DNA of 54,347 nt from Ruminococcus sp. YE282 (lineage in GTDB: Bacteria; Bacillota; Clostridia; Oscillospirales; Acutalibacteraceae). Positions 34,513 to 44,074 of this stretch are shown piece by piece (positions within the stretch are counted from its first letter, which is position 1; each line of letters begins with the position of its first letter). The notes under the pieces are model-generated. The model saw nothing but the letters and a program-made list of their open reading frames with translations. It was not told the origin of the DNA and made no database searches. The stretch covers positions 1-54,347 of the forward strand of contig FMUV01000015.1 in the NCBI GenBank assembly GCA_900101355.1. Direction: 5' to 3'. Position numbers and translations under genes: made by a program.

Positions 34513-34932
34513 ATGTTTTCGGGAATGTCTAATCATTCAATTGACGCCAAAGGCAGAATTGTTTTGCCCGCAAAATTCAGAGAAGAACTCGGCGAAACGT
34601 TTTATATTGCCAGAGGCTTTGGAAATCGCTGTATTCAGGTTATGTCAATCAATGAATTTAATTCGATTTCTGCTAAAATACAGGAACTTCCTGCCGATAA
34701 GGCTATGGCTTTGCAGTATACTTTTACAGCTACGGCTGTTGAGGTTTCTCCGAATGCTCAGGGCAGAGTGATTATTCCTCAAACGCTCAGAGAATTTGCT
34801 GAAATTGAATCCGATGCGCTTGTAATCGGTATGAATAAAAGAGTTGAGATTTGGAGCAAAGCTAAGTTTGACGAGTATCTCGCTGCTCAGCAGGATACAG
34901 TTGCCGAGGCTCTTACAATGCTCAAGCTTTAG
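34513..34932 (+). CDS. mraZ: Transcriptional regulator MraZ
   Basis: 139 residues from the ATG at 34513, where GGAGGTG lies 6 bases upstream and the protein begins MFSGMSNHSIDAKGRIVLPA; the frame extends 18 codons upstream without support. Two SpoVT/AbrB-like halves, each with the DAKGRIVLPAKFRE or NAQGRVIIPQTLRE motif. Forms a ring that binds direct repeats in its own promoter region and usually represses the division cluster. First gene of the cluster. Confidence 0.96.
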   Translation: MFSGMSNHSIDAKGRIVLPAKFREELGETFYIARGFGNRCIQVMSINEFNSISAKIQELPADKAMALQYTFTATAVEVSPNAQGRVIIPQTLREFAEIESDALVIGMNKRVEIWSKAKFDEYLAAQQDTVAEALTMLKL

Positions 34933-34940
34933 GAGGATTT

Positions 34941-35864
34941 ATGGAATTCTCTCATATTTCGGTTCTTTTGAACGAATCGGTTGACGGTCTTGCAGTTAAG
35001 GAAAACGGCATTTATGTTGACGGCACCGCAGGCGGAGGCGGACACAGCAGTGAAATCCTGAAACGCCTCAAAAGCGGAAAGTTAATATCAATTGACCGCG
35101 ATCCCGACGCAATCACAACGCTTACGCAAAAATTTAAAAAAAATGAAAATTCAATAATTGTAAAGGGAAATTTTGCCGATATAAAAGAGCTTTTGCTTCT
35201 TAGAGGAATCGGTGCCGTTGACGGGGTTTTGCTTGATATAGGCGTTTCGTCGCATCAGCTTGATACCGCTTCAAGGGGCTTTTCGTTTCACGAAGACGCT
35301 CCGCTTGATATGCGTATGAGCCAAAGCGGAACAACAGCCGCAGAGCTTGTCAACACGCTTCCTTTTGAAGAATTGAGGCGCATAATAAGCGAGTATGGCG
35401 AAGAAAAGTTTGCCTCCTCAATTGCAAAGGGAATTATAAACGAGCGTGAGAAAGCACCGATTAAAACAACATTGGAACTTGCCGAGATTGTAAAATCTCA
35501 TGTACCGCAAAAAGTGCGTCGTGACGGACATCCCGCAAGAAAAACGTTTCAGGCGTTGAGAATTGCCGTTAACGATGAACTCGGTGCCTTAAAGAAGGGG
35601 CTTGACGGAGCATTTGATGTTCTGGCAAGCGGCGGCAGACTTGCCGTAATTACATTTCATTCGCTTGAAGACAGAATTGTTAAGCAAAAAATGGCTTCAT
35701 GGTGCCAAGGATGCACCTGCCCAAAAGACTTTCCTGTTTGTGTTTGCGGCAACAAGCCAAAAGCAAAACTTGTTAATAAAAAACCGATTTGTGCAAATGA
35801 GACAGAATTAGCCCAAAACCCAAGAGCGAGAAGTGCAAAGTTGAGAATATGTGAAAAAATATGA
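34941..35864 (+). CDS. rsmH: 16S rRNA (cytosine-1402-N4)-methyltransferase RsmH
   Basis: 307 residues. FSHISVLLNESVDGLAV, YVDGTAGGGGHSSEIL (SAM motif I), DGVLLDIGVSSHQLDTASRG and RLAVITFHSLEDRIVK are diagnostic. A C-terminal Cys-rich stretch (CQGCTCPKDFPVCVCG) is typical of this family. Methylates N4 of C1402 in the 16S decoding centre. RBS AGGAGG; it begins 8 bases after mraZ. Confidence 0.97.
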   Translation: MEFSHISVLLNESVDGLAVKENGIYVDGTAGGGGHSSEILKRLKSGKLISIDRDPDAITTLTQKFKKNENSIIVKGNFADIKELLLLRGIGAVDGVLLDIGVSSHQLDTASRGFSFHEDAPLDMRMSQSGTTAAELVNTLPFEELRRIISEYGEEKFASSIAKGIINEREKAPIKTTLELAEIVKSHVPQKVRRDGHPARKTFQALRIAVNDELGALKKGLDGAFDVLASGGRLAVITFHSLEDRIVKQKMASWCQGCTCPKDFPVCVCGNKPKAKLVNKKPICANETELAQNPRARSAKLRICEKI

Positions 35865-35883
35865 AAAAACTTTCGCCAGGGTA

Positions 35884-35912
35884 TGGACAAAGTAACCGAT
35901 TTGTAGTAAAAT
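35884..35912 (+). promoter_or_regulatory. Possible promoter before ftsL
   Basis: TGGACA (35884-35889), a 17-base spacer and TAAAAT (35907-35912). It would give a leader of about 225 bases that holds a hairpin TTTATCTTG-AATATC-CAAGATAAA at 35992-36015. Confidence 0.5.
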
Positions 35913-36145
35913 ATAACAAAACTGTAAAGAATATTACAAATACAAGAAATTGTGTGTGCATTCTTTAAATTTACTACATATACGGTGTGTTTTTATCTTG
36001 AATATCCAAGATAAACCGATTGTGTGTATTAGATATAAATAAAATGTTAAAAAAATGATACTTTTTTGTTTTATCGAAAAATAATGCAGAAATGTAGTGT
36101 GTTTTATGAAAATATGAATATAGAAAGGCGCAAGGTGCAAAGCAA

Positions 36146-36703
36146 ATGACGTATAAAAACCAAAATGCTGCATATGATTTGAGTTTGTTTGATGACGGTT
36201 ATTCAGCTTATAACGAAGGCTCAGCCGCACCGAAGCATACAGAACAGGAATCTACCGGGAAGAAGAGTAAGCGAAAGCAGCGCAAGGCTAACAATGTTGT
36301 AAAGCTTCCGGAAGAAGAATTACATAAGATAAGAAGAAGAAAGCACAATCCCGTTAAATTAGCACTTGGCAGTTTGGGTGCCACAGCGGTTGCACTGACA
36401 ATCGGCGCAATAATAGTCGGACAAGTTCAGCTTACAGAGCTTAATCAAGAGATAATAACTGCTCAGGCAACTCTTGAGGATGCTCAGAGCATATATACAC
36501 AGAATGAAATGAAGATAGAGGCTAACCTTTCGAATGAAGACATTGAGAAGTACGCAACAGACGTGCTTGGTATGACCAAAGCTTCCAATACCCAAAAAGA
36601 GTTTGTTTCTCTTTCTGAGGGCGATAAAGCCGAGGTGTTCGAGCAAAAGGACGATAACCTATTTACACAGTTTATTGAATCCATAAAAAATCTTTGGTCA
36701 TAA
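36146..36703 (+). CDS. ftsL: FtsL-like cell division protein
   Basis: 185 residues. About 75 charged cytoplasmic residues (KKSKRKQRKANN, HKIRRRKHN) precede one membrane segment (ALGSLGATAVALTIGAIIVG). A short periplasmic-side leucine/glutamine-rich coiled coil (QVQLTELNQEIITAQATLED) and an IEKYATDVLGMTK motif follow, as in FtsL/DivIC septum proteins. Position between rsmH and the PBP gene is the strongest argument. The cytoplasmic tail is longer than in Bacillus FtsL. It stabilises the divisome with FtsQ/DivIB. Confidence 0.82.
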   Translation: MTYKNQNAAYDLSLFDDGYSAYNEGSAAPKHTEQESTGKKSKRKQRKANNVVKLPEEELHKIRRRKHNPVKLALGSLGATAVALTIGAIIVGQVQLTELNQEIITAQATLEDAQSIYTQNEMKIEANLSNEDIEKYATDVLGMTKASNTQKEFVSLSEGDKAEVFEQKDDNLFTQFIESIKNLWS

Positions 36704-36742
36704 CATTCATTTCAATTTAATAAATATGTAATGAAAGAATGA

Positions 36743-36771
36743 GAGTTAAGACTGCGTCTTGACTCTTTTTT
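36743..36771 (+). terminator. Terminator-like hairpin after ftsL
   Basis: GAGTTAAGAC-TGC-GTCTTGACTC (one wobble) followed by six T residues, sitting inside the division cluster between ftsL and the PBP gene. It may reduce readthrough, so the PBP gene may have its own promoter. Confidence 0.82.
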
Positions 36772-36878
36772 CGGTATTTTGAGAAAATAATTTTTTGTCT
36801 TTAAAATGCTTATAACGTATGTTGTTTTATGCAATACTATAAAGCAGTATACCGAATATCCGCTAAAGGAGCTATTTT

Positions 36879-39152
36879 GTGGAAGATAACAGCAATCCTA
36901 TAAAAACAACAAGAAAGCACGTGCCGAAAGGTCCAAATCAAAGACTGAGACAGCGCACGGCGATATTAATAATTGCAATACTGGTTTTTGGATTTGGCGC
37001 AGCCTTGACAAGACTTTCGTTTTTAACGCTTGTTCAGGGCAGCACGCTTCAGGAAGCTGCGGTTGAACAGCAGCTAAAGGATACAACCCTGCCGGCAAAA
37101 AGAGGTACTATTTATGATGCAAACGGAAAGGTGCTTGCCGAAAGTGCGTCTGTTTGGCAGGTAGTTATTGCACCTATTTACCTTAAAACCGATGAACAGC
37201 GTGAAGCTGTTGCAAAGGGTTTGTCTGAAATCCTTGAACTTGATTATGACAATGTTTACAAGAAAACCCAGCAAGAGAGTTATTATGTTGTGGTTAAGCG
37301 CAAGATAGAGGTTGAAACCAGAGATAAGATTCTTGAGCTTATTGATACACTTGATGAAAAATACGAATGCGGAAATGTAATTCAGCTTCTTGATGACTAT
37401 AAGCGTTACTATCCGCATGAAAGCCTTGCCGCTTCGGTAATCGGATTTGCCGGAAGCGACGAACAGGGACTTGAGGGAGTTGAGTATGAATATGACAGCT
37501 ATCTTTCAGGTACGCCGGGAAGAATTGTTACCGCAAAAAACGCCCGCGGAACAAATATGCCGTTTCAGTATGAGCAAAATATAGAGGCTGAAGACGGCAA
37601 CAACATTTATCTTACGATAGATGAAAATATCCAGTCCATTTGTGAAAAATATATGCAACAGGGTGTAGTTGACAACAACGTACTCAATAAAGGCGTATGT
37701 ATTGCAATGGACGTAAACACCGGTGCAATTCTTGCAATGGTTACGACAGACGGATATGACCTTAATAAGCCTTATGAATTGCCGGCTGACGAGCAGAGCA
37801 AAATTGATGAAATCACAGATGATACCAAGAAAAACAAGGCGCAAAGTGAAGCACTTTCGGCAATGTGGAGAAACAAAGCTGTAAGTGACACTTATATGCC
37901 GGGTTCTGTTTTCAAGATGTGTACAGCCTCAATGGCGATTGAAGAAAACAAGGTCAACGACAACAGCACATTTACCTGTACCGGTTCAATTACCGTAAGC
38001 GACAAAACTATGCACTGTGCAAATACGGCGGGTCACGGAACGCAGAACTTTTTGCAGGCATTGTGTAATTCCTGCAACCCTGCGTTTGTGCAGATAGGTC
38101 AGCTTGTCGGAATGAATAAATTCCGTGAATATTATCAGGGCTTTGGCTTTTCCGAAAAAACCGGAATCGATTTGCCCGGTGAAGCCGACGACACATTCTG
38201 GGCAGAGGGAGAAATGAGCGATGTCGATTTGGCGGTTGCCTCCTTTGGTCAGAACTTCTCAATTACACCGATTCAGATGATAACAGCCTGTGCGGCTGTT
38301 GCAAACGGCGGATATGTTCTTCAGCCGTATGTAGTGTCTAAAATTACTAACGTTGACGGAAATGTAATAAAGAGCGTTGAAAAGAAAGTAAAACGTCAGA
38401 TTATATCAAATTCAACTTCAGCCAAGCTTAACGAAATGCTTGGATACAACACACAGACTGCCGGAGCTTCTTCGGGCTATGTTGCAGGTTATAAGGTAGC
38501 AGGTAAGACAGGTACTTCCGAGAAAATCGGTTCAAAAACCGAAAGCTCATTCGGCGAGGACTATATTGCTTCTTTCTGCGGTTATGCTCCCGCAGACGAC
38601 CCGCAGATTGCAATGCTTGTATTTTTTGATACTCCTTCGGGCGGTTCGTATTACGGTTCTCAGGTTTCTTCACCTGTATTTATCAATATCATGTCTGAGG
38701 TTCTTCCTTACCTTCAGGTTAAAACCTCATATACCGATGATGAACTTGAATTTGTAGACGTTGCAGCAGGTGATTATACGGGAATTTCTGTCAGCGACGC
38801 AAAGGCAGCCGTTGATCAGGATGGATTTACCTGCACCGTTAAGGGTGACGGCGATACTGTAATTTCTCAGATTCCGACGGTTTCATCCAAGGTGTCAACA
38901 GGAGGCAATATCGTTCTTTATACTGACAGTAACAGTCAGAAAGAAACTGTAACGGTTCCTAATTTGGTAGGATATTCTGCAAGCGAGGTAAACAATGTAG
39001 CAAGTGCCTGTGGGCTTAATGTCAGCTTCTCGGGTGCGGCAAGCTCAGACGGAGTAAGTTCCGCCCAAGACGTTGCCGCAGGAACGTCAGTAAGTCCGGG
39101 AACGGTAGTTACGGTGTCGTTTGCTTCGTCAGACAGTAACGTGAGAGATTAA
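36879..39152 (+). CDS. Class B penicillin-binding protein (FtsI/SpoVD-like transpeptidase) with two PASTA domains
   Basis: 757 residues from a GTG start with AAAGGAG 8 bases upstream. One N-terminal membrane segment (about residues 28-50), PBP dimer domain with AKRGTIYDANGKVLAESASV, then the transpeptidase: SxxK in PGSVFKM (about residue 341), SxN in NSCNPAF (about 396) and KTG in VAGKTGTSEK (about 540). C-terminal PASTA repeats cover about residues 630-690 and 695-750 (VPNLVGYSASEVNN). The septal crosslinking enzyme of the division complex, partner of FtsW downstream. PASTA domains are typical of Gram-positive SpoVD/PBP2x-type enzymes, but sequence alone does not separate vegetative FtsI from sporulation SpoVD. 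Confidence 0.94.
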   Translation: MEDNSNPIKTTRKHVPKGPNQRLRQRTAILIIAILVFGFGAALTRLSFLTLVQGSTLQEAAVEQQLKDTTLPAKRGTIYDANGKVLAESASVWQVVIAPIYLKTDEQREAVAKGLSEILELDYDNVYKKTQQESYYVVVKRKIEVETRDKILELIDTLDEKYECGNVIQLLDDYKRYYPHESLAASVIGFAGSDEQGLEGVEYEYDSYLSGTPGRIVTAKNARGTNMPFQYEQNIEAEDGNNIYLTIDENIQSICEKYMQQGVVDNNVLNKGVCIAMDVNTGAILAMVTTDGYDLNKPYELPADEQSKIDEITDDTKKNKAQSEALSAMWRNKAVSDTYMPGSVFKMCTASMAIEENKVNDNSTFTCTGSITVSDKTMHCANTAGHGTQNFLQALCNSCNPAFVQIGQLVGMNKFREYYQGFGFSEKTGIDLPGEADDTFWAEGEMSDVDLAVASFGQNFSITPIQMITACAAVANGGYVLQPYVVSKITNVDGNVIKSVEKKVKRQIISNSTSAKLNEMLGYNTQTAGASSGYVAGYKVAGKTGTSEKIGSKTESSFGEDYIASFCGYAPADDPQIAMLVFFDTPSGGSYYGSQVSSPVFINIMSEVLPYLQVKTSYTDDELEFVDVAAGDYTGISVSDAKAAVDQDGFTCTVKGDGDTVISQIPTVSSKVSTGGNIVLYTDSNSQKETVTVPNLVGYSASEVNNVASACGLNVSFSGAASSDGVSSAQDVAAGTSVSPGTVVTVSFASSDSNVRD

Positions 39153-39206
39153 TTTATATTTAAACCCTAAACACAAAGGATTATTTCTGAAAGGAACGAA
39201 ATTTAT

Positions 39207-40241
39207 ATGGCAAACATGGTTTATGGAATATGGACATTTTGTTCGGCTTTTGTGGCTTTCCTGATTTCCGCCTTTTTGGGCAGACGTTTGATTCCGTATC
39301 TTCACAAGTTGCACTTTGGTCAGACGATTCTTGAGATTGGTCCGAAATGGCATAAGAAAAAGCAGGGAACTCCGACCATGGGCGGACTTATGTTTATTGC
39401 CGCAATTGTGATTGTAACTATAATTAGCACGATGATTTATATTTTTACAGGTTCTAACTTTATTGAGGTTTATTTTGCGGATATTCCGCGCGAGGCTGTG
39501 TTTATTTTTGCCGGCTTAGGTCTTGCGGTTGCAAACGGACTTATTGGTTTTGTAGATGACTATACAAAAATTGTAAAGAAGCGCAACCTTGGTTTAACAG
39601 CTCCGCAAAAACTTGTGTTCCAATTTGCCGCAGCGGCTGTTTATCTTTTGGTTCTTTCCCTTGCGGGTTACGGCACAACAACCACCATTCCTTTTGTAGG
39701 AGAGGTAGATTTTGGCTTCTTCTATTATATTTTCTCAGCAATAATAATTGTTGGTATAGTAAATGCAGTAAATCTTACAGACGGTGTAGACGGTCTTGTG
39801 GGTTCAGTAACATTTTTTGTATGCGTAGCGTTTATGGCTATTGCGGTAACATTAAATTATCTTGGAATAAGCGCAATGAGTGCCGCAGCAGTCGGCGGTT
39901 GCCTTGGATTTTTGATTTGGAATTTCCATCCTGCAAAGGTGTTTATGGGTGACACGGGTTCACTTTTCTTAGGCGGACTTGTGTGTGCTCTTGCATTTGC
40001 GGTTGATATGCCGATTTTGCTTTTACCTCTCGGAATTGTATATCTTGCAGAAATGCTGTCAGTAGTTTTGCAGGTATCATATTTTAAGATTACTCACGGC
40101 AAACGTCTTTTTAAGATGAGCCCTATTCATCATCACTTTGAAATGTGCGGTTGGAGTGAAGTAAAAATTGTAACCGTGTTTAGCGTTGTAACCGCAATCT
40201 TTGGTATAATTTCATTTGTTATCGTACTTCTTGGAGTGTGA
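39207..40241 (+). CDS. mraY: Phospho-N-acetylmuramoyl-pentapeptide transferase MraY
   Basis: 344 residues, about 10 membrane segments. GPKWHKKKQGTPTMGGLMFI is the signature, then GFVDDYTKI, NLTDGVDGL, FMGDTGSLFLGG and the HHHFE motif in SPIHHHFEMCG. Makes lipid I at the inner membrane face. RBS GAAAGGAAC. It follows the PBP gene directly; murE and murF, often found between them, are absent. Confidence 0.97.
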   Translation: MANMVYGIWTFCSAFVAFLISAFLGRRLIPYLHKLHFGQTILEIGPKWHKKKQGTPTMGGLMFIAAIVIVTIISTMIYIFTGSNFIEVYFADIPREAVFIFAGLGLAVANGLIGFVDDYTKIVKKRNLGLTAPQKLVFQFAAAAVYLLVLSLAGYGTTTTIPFVGEVDFGFFYYIFSAIIIVGIVNAVNLTDGVDGLVGSVTFFVCVAFMAIAVTLNYLGISAMSAAAVGGCLGFLIWNFHPAKVFMGDTGSLFLGGLVCALAFAVDMPILLLPLGIVYLAEMLSVVLQVSYFKITHGKRLFKMSPIHHHFEMCGWSEVKIVTVFSVVTAIFGIISFVIVLLGV

Positions 40242-40291
40242 ATGAATACATATATTAAGAAAAATATCTTTATAAAGGAGGGAACGGCTGT

Positions 40292-41551
40292 ATGGCCCCA
40301 TTTAAAAAGATGCTGTTAAAGGCTGATGTTAACAAAATCTATGATGAAGAATATCAGCGTGAACAGAGTGCAAAAGATGAAAAGTTCTTTATTCGTCCCT
40401 CCCATCAACGCAAGATGAAAAACACAAAGCTCTTCTCAATCGGTATGGGAATCGACTTGCCGTTTTGTATTATAATTTTGGTTCTGCTGACAATAGGAAC
40501 TATTATGATGTTTTCCGCAAGTTACGCTTATTCGTACTATACTCAGGGAGACAGCTATTATTATCTTGTGCGTCAGTTGATATTTGTTGCAATCGGAATT
40601 GCCGCAATGGTTGTTATGTCGTTCTTTAACTACAACAAGCTTCATAAAATTGCACCGATAGTTTTGGGTATTGCTTATTTTTCGTTATTGCTGGTTCTCA
40701 TATTGCCTGCGGGAGACGGAAATGTAAAGCGTTGGATACCAATGGGTTTGTTTAATATTCAGCCGTCGGAGATTGCAAAATTTGCGGTAATACTTTTCTT
40801 TGCCCATTGGGCGAGTAAGTACTACAACAAGATGCAGTTTGCACGGTACAGCGTAATTCCCGGCCTTGTAATTTTTGGCACCATTGCGATTTTGCTTTAC
40901 CTTGAGCCTCACTATTCCGGTATTGTAATTATTGCAATACTTACCGTTTTGATGCTGTTTATCGGCGGAATACAGAAGAAATATCTGATTATAGGTTTTG
41001 TTGCGGTTGCCGCAATTGTAGGAATACTTGCGATAACCGGCGGATTGTCATATGCTATGACACGTATGGACGGCTGGGGACAGTCGCTTGTTTATACAGA
41101 CGAAGATATGTGGCAGACAACTTGGCAGACAAGAAACTCACTTTATGCAATCGGCTCGGGCGGATTGTGGGGCCTTGGACTTGGACAGTCAAGGCAAAAA
41201 TATCTTTACCTTCCTGAGCCTCAAAACGACTTTATATTTGCAATTGTCGTTGAGGAACTCGGACTTGTCGGAGCCGCAATTATTTTGCTTATATTTGCTT
41301 TACTTGTATGGCGCGGCATAACTCTTTCTTTGCGTGCAAAGGATAAATTCGGAAAGTTACTCGGCATCGGTCTGACATCCCAGATTGGAATTCAGGTTGT
41401 GCTTAATATACTCGTTATTACCGACTGGTTGCCGAACACCGGTATCAGCCTTCCGTTCTTCAGTTACGGCGGCAGTTCGCTAATTATGCTTCTTGCACAG
41501 ATGGGAATTGTACTTTCAATTTCAAGAACTGCAAATATTGAACGCAAATAA
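40292..41551 (+). CDS. ftsW: SEDS glycosyltransferase FtsW/RodA family
   Basis: 419 residues with 9-10 membrane segments. A cytoplasmic N-terminus of about 55 residues precedes the first segment. KRWIPMGLFNIQPSEIAKFA and the LPEPQNDFIFAIVVEELGLVG and GISLPFFSYGGSSLI segments are SEDS hallmarks. Polymerises lipid II with its class B PBP partner. Position between mraY and murG favours FtsW; murD, which commonly intervenes, is missing. AAGGAGGG ribosome site. Confidence 0.94.
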   Translation: MAPFKKMLLKADVNKIYDEEYQREQSAKDEKFFIRPSHQRKMKNTKLFSIGMGIDLPFCIIILVLLTIGTIMMFSASYAYSYYTQGDSYYYLVRQLIFVAIGIAAMVVMSFFNYNKLHKIAPIVLGIAYFSLLLVLILPAGDGNVKRWIPMGLFNIQPSEIAKFAVILFFAHWASKYYNKMQFARYSVIPGLVIFGTIAILLYLEPHYSGIVIIAILTVLMLFIGGIQKKYLIIGFVAVAAIVGILAITGGLSYAMTRMDGWGQSLVYTDEDMWQTTWQTRNSLYAIGSGGLWGLGLGQSRQKYLYLPEPQNDFIFAIVVEELGLVGAAIILLIFALLVWRGITLSLRAKDKFGKLLGIGLTSQIGIQVVLNILVITDWLPNTGISLPFFSYGGSSLIMLLAQMGIVLSISRTANIERK

Positions 41552-41581
41552 AATACTGCATATAATTTCGGAGGAATAGAT

Positions 41582-42700
41582 ATGAGAGTACTGCTTGCAG
41601 GCGGAGGTACGGCGGGACACATTAATCCTGCTCTTGCCATTGCAGGTTATATCAAATCCAAACGTCCCGATACTGAATTTTTGTTTATCGGAAATCAGGG
41701 AGGTATGGAGCAGAGGCTTGTTACTCAGGCAGGTTATAATATAAAATCAATTAAAATAAGCGGTTTTAAACGCAGCTTTTCACCGAAAAGCATAGCGGAA
41801 AACATAAAAACAGTCGGCAGAACTTTTTCTTCATCTGCCGCTTCAAAAAAGATTATAAGTGATTTTAAGCCCGATATTTGTATCGGAACGGGCGGATATG
41901 TTTCGGGACCCGTAGTCAGAACTGCGGCAAAAATGGGAATACCGTGCGTAATTCACGAGCAGAATGCATATCCGGGTGTTACCAATAAAATGCTTGCCAA
42001 GAGGGTAAAAACGGTTATGCTTGCGGTTGAAGCAGCCAAAAAGTATTTCCCGGATTCAAACGTTGTTGTAACGGGAAATCCTGTTCGCAGTGAAATCCTC
42101 ACGGCAAACAAAGAAGAGTCACTAAAAAAACTTGGTCTTGACGAACGTCCCGTTGTACTTTCGTTTGGCGGCAGCCTCGGCGCAAGGAAAATAAACGAAG
42201 CTGTTGCAGACTTGGTTGCACGCAGCGGCAAAGACCAAAGGTATCAGCATATTCACGCATACGGCGGCTATGGGGAGTGGTTTCCTCAGCTTGTCAAGGA
42301 AAAAGGCACAGATATTTCAGCGTGCAAAAACCTTGATATAAGACCGTATATTGATAATATGCCCGAGTGTATGGCGGCTGCCGACTTGGTGATTTGCAGA
42401 GCAGGGGCCATTACACTGAGTGAAATTCAGGCTATGGGCAAGCCTGCAATATTAATTCCGTCTCCTAATGTTGCCGAGAACCATCAGTATCATAACGCTA
42501 TGGCTCTTGTGAATGCGGGGGCGGCAGAAATTATTGAAGAAAGCGAGCTTTCGGGAGAGGCTTTGACTAAAAAAGTCGACCAAATGCTTAAAAGCCCCGA
42601 TAAGTTGAATAAGATAGGCGAAAATTCTCGAAAGATGGCAATTACAAACGCCAATGAAAGAATTTATTCGGTTATAAAAAAGGTTTTAGGACTTGTCTGA
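41582..42700 (+). CDS. murG: UDP-GlcNAc transferase MurG
   Basis: 372 residues, GT28 GT-B fold. LLAGGGTAGHINPALAIAGY is the GGTGGHI-type motif (GGGTAGHI here), followed by IGTGGYVSGPVV, IHEQNAYPGVTNKMLA and VICRAGAITLSEIQAMGKPA. Adds GlcNAc to lipid I to give lipid II. GGAGGAAT ribosome site. Starts 30 bases after ftsW. Confidence 0.96.
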   Translation: MRVLLAGGGTAGHINPALAIAGYIKSKRPDTEFLFIGNQGGMEQRLVTQAGYNIKSIKISGFKRSFSPKSIAENIKTVGRTFSSSAASKKIISDFKPDICIGTGGYVSGPVVRTAAKMGIPCVIHEQNAYPGVTNKMLAKRVKTVMLAVEAAKKYFPDSNVVVTGNPVRSEILTANKEESLKKLGLDERPVVLSFGGSLGARKINEAVADLVARSGKDQRYQHIHAYGGYGEWFPQLVKEKGTDISACKNLDIRPYIDNMPECMAAADLVICRAGAITLSEIQAMGKPAILIPSPNVAENHQYHNAMALVNAGAAEIIEESELSGEALTKKVDQMLKSPDKLNKIGENSRKMAITNANERIYSVIKKVLGLV

Positions 42701-42762
42701 CTGTCACAAACAACACCTTTGTTCATAGAATATACAGGTATTCTTTTTGAGAGGGTGTTACG

Positions 42763-44016
42763 ATGTCTAAACTGCTTGTTACAGGACGACAAAAGCTTAG
42801 CGGCGAAGTATATGTGCAGGGAGCCAAAAACAGTTCGCTGCCAATTCTTGCGGCAACAATCCTCACCAAGGGAGAAAGCGTTATATTTAACTGCCCGAAT
42901 CTTTCGGACATAGACGCTTCATCACGAATTTTGCGTTATCTCGGCTGTAAGGTCGAGCGCAGTGACCACACGATTGTGGTTAAAAGCGATGATGTTTGCA
43001 GATCTGACATTCCCGATGAGCTTATGCGTAAAACCCGCAGTTCAATTGTTTTTCTCGGAGCTGTGCTTGCGCGCACCGGTCGTGCACGGCTGAGTTTTCC
43101 GGGCGGTTGTGAAATCGGTTTGCGACCGATTGATATGCATCTCAAGGCGCTTCGTGAGCTTGGTGCCGAAATAAAAGAAAAACATGGTTATTTGGACTGT
43201 TCCGCTCCGTACGGATTGAAAGGCACAAAGATTTCTTTGTCATTTCCAAGCGTTGGAGCAACAGAAGATATAATGATTGCCGCCTGCCTTGCGAGCGGCA
43301 CAACAACAATTACAAATGCGGCAAGAGAACCTGAAATAGTTGACCTTGCCGATTACCTTAATAAATGCGGTGCTAAAATTTACGGTGCGGGCGAGGGCGT
43401 TGTTATGATCGATGGTGTATCTTCGCTAAACGGCACGAGCCACACGATAATTCCCGACAGAATCGTTGCCGCAACGTTGATGTCGTGTGCAGCCTCAACG
43501 GGTTCTCATATTATGCTGAGAGGTGTAATAGGCAGCCAGCTTGAGTCTGTTATTCCGGTTTTTGAAGAGACAGGGTGCACCGTAAAATATAAAGATGGCG
43601 ATATGGAGTTTGTTTCTCCCAAACGTTTGAAGACGATGAAAATTGTTCGTACAATGCCATACCCCGGGGTCCCGACAGATGCTCAGGCTCCGTTGCTTGC
43701 GGCGGCTTGTGTTGCAGACGGCACATCGGTTTTTGTTGAAAATATATTTGAAAACCGTTATCGTCACACAAGCGAGCTTGTAAGAATGGGAGCTAAGATT
43801 AAGACCGAGGGCAAAATTGCGGTGGTAGAAGGTGTTCAAAGCCTTTACGGCGCTTCGGTAGAGGCTACTGATTTGCGCGGTGCAGCAGCATTGATTGTTG
43901 CAGGTCTTTGTGCTGAATCCGATACGGAAATCAGCGGCATTAAATATCTTGAAAGAGGATATGAGAACTTTGAGATTGTATTGTCGTCACTTGGAGCAGA
44001 CATAAAAAAAGTTTAA
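42763..44016 (+). CDS. murA: UDP-N-acetylglucosamine 1-carboxyvinyltransferase
   Basis: 417 residues, inside-out alpha/beta barrel of the EPSP synthase class. VQGAKNSSLPILAATIL (with the catalytic-pocket Lys in GAKNSSL) and PGGCEIGLRPIDMHLKAL are family landmarks. The active-site Cys loop position holds GRARLSFPGGCEIG, i.e. Cys in 'GGCEIG'. First committed step of peptidoglycan synthesis (transfers enolpyruvate from PEP to UDP-GlcNAc). Spaced 62 bases after murG. Confidence 0.95.
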   Translation: MSKLLVTGRQKLSGEVYVQGAKNSSLPILAATILTKGESVIFNCPNLSDIDASSRILRYLGCKVERSDHTIVVKSDDVCRSDIPDELMRKTRSSIVFLGAVLARTGRARLSFPGGCEIGLRPIDMHLKALRELGAEIKEKHGYLDCSAPYGLKGTKISLSFPSVGATEDIMIAACLASGTTTITNAAREPEIVDLADYLNKCGAKIYGAGEGVVMIDGVSSLNGTSHTIIPDRIVAATLMSCAASTGSHIMLRGVIGSQLESVIPVFEETGCTVKYKDGDMEFVSPKRLKTMKIVRTMPYPGVPTDAQAPLLAAACVADGTSVFVENIFENRYRHTSELVRMGAKIKTEGKIAVVEGVQSLYGASVEATDLRGAAALIVAGLCAESDTEISGIKYLERGYENFEIVLSSLGADIKKV

Positions 44017-44074
44017 CAGTATCAACATATGTGATATAATGATAAAGTAGGGAATTTTGGAAAGGAGGATTTAT

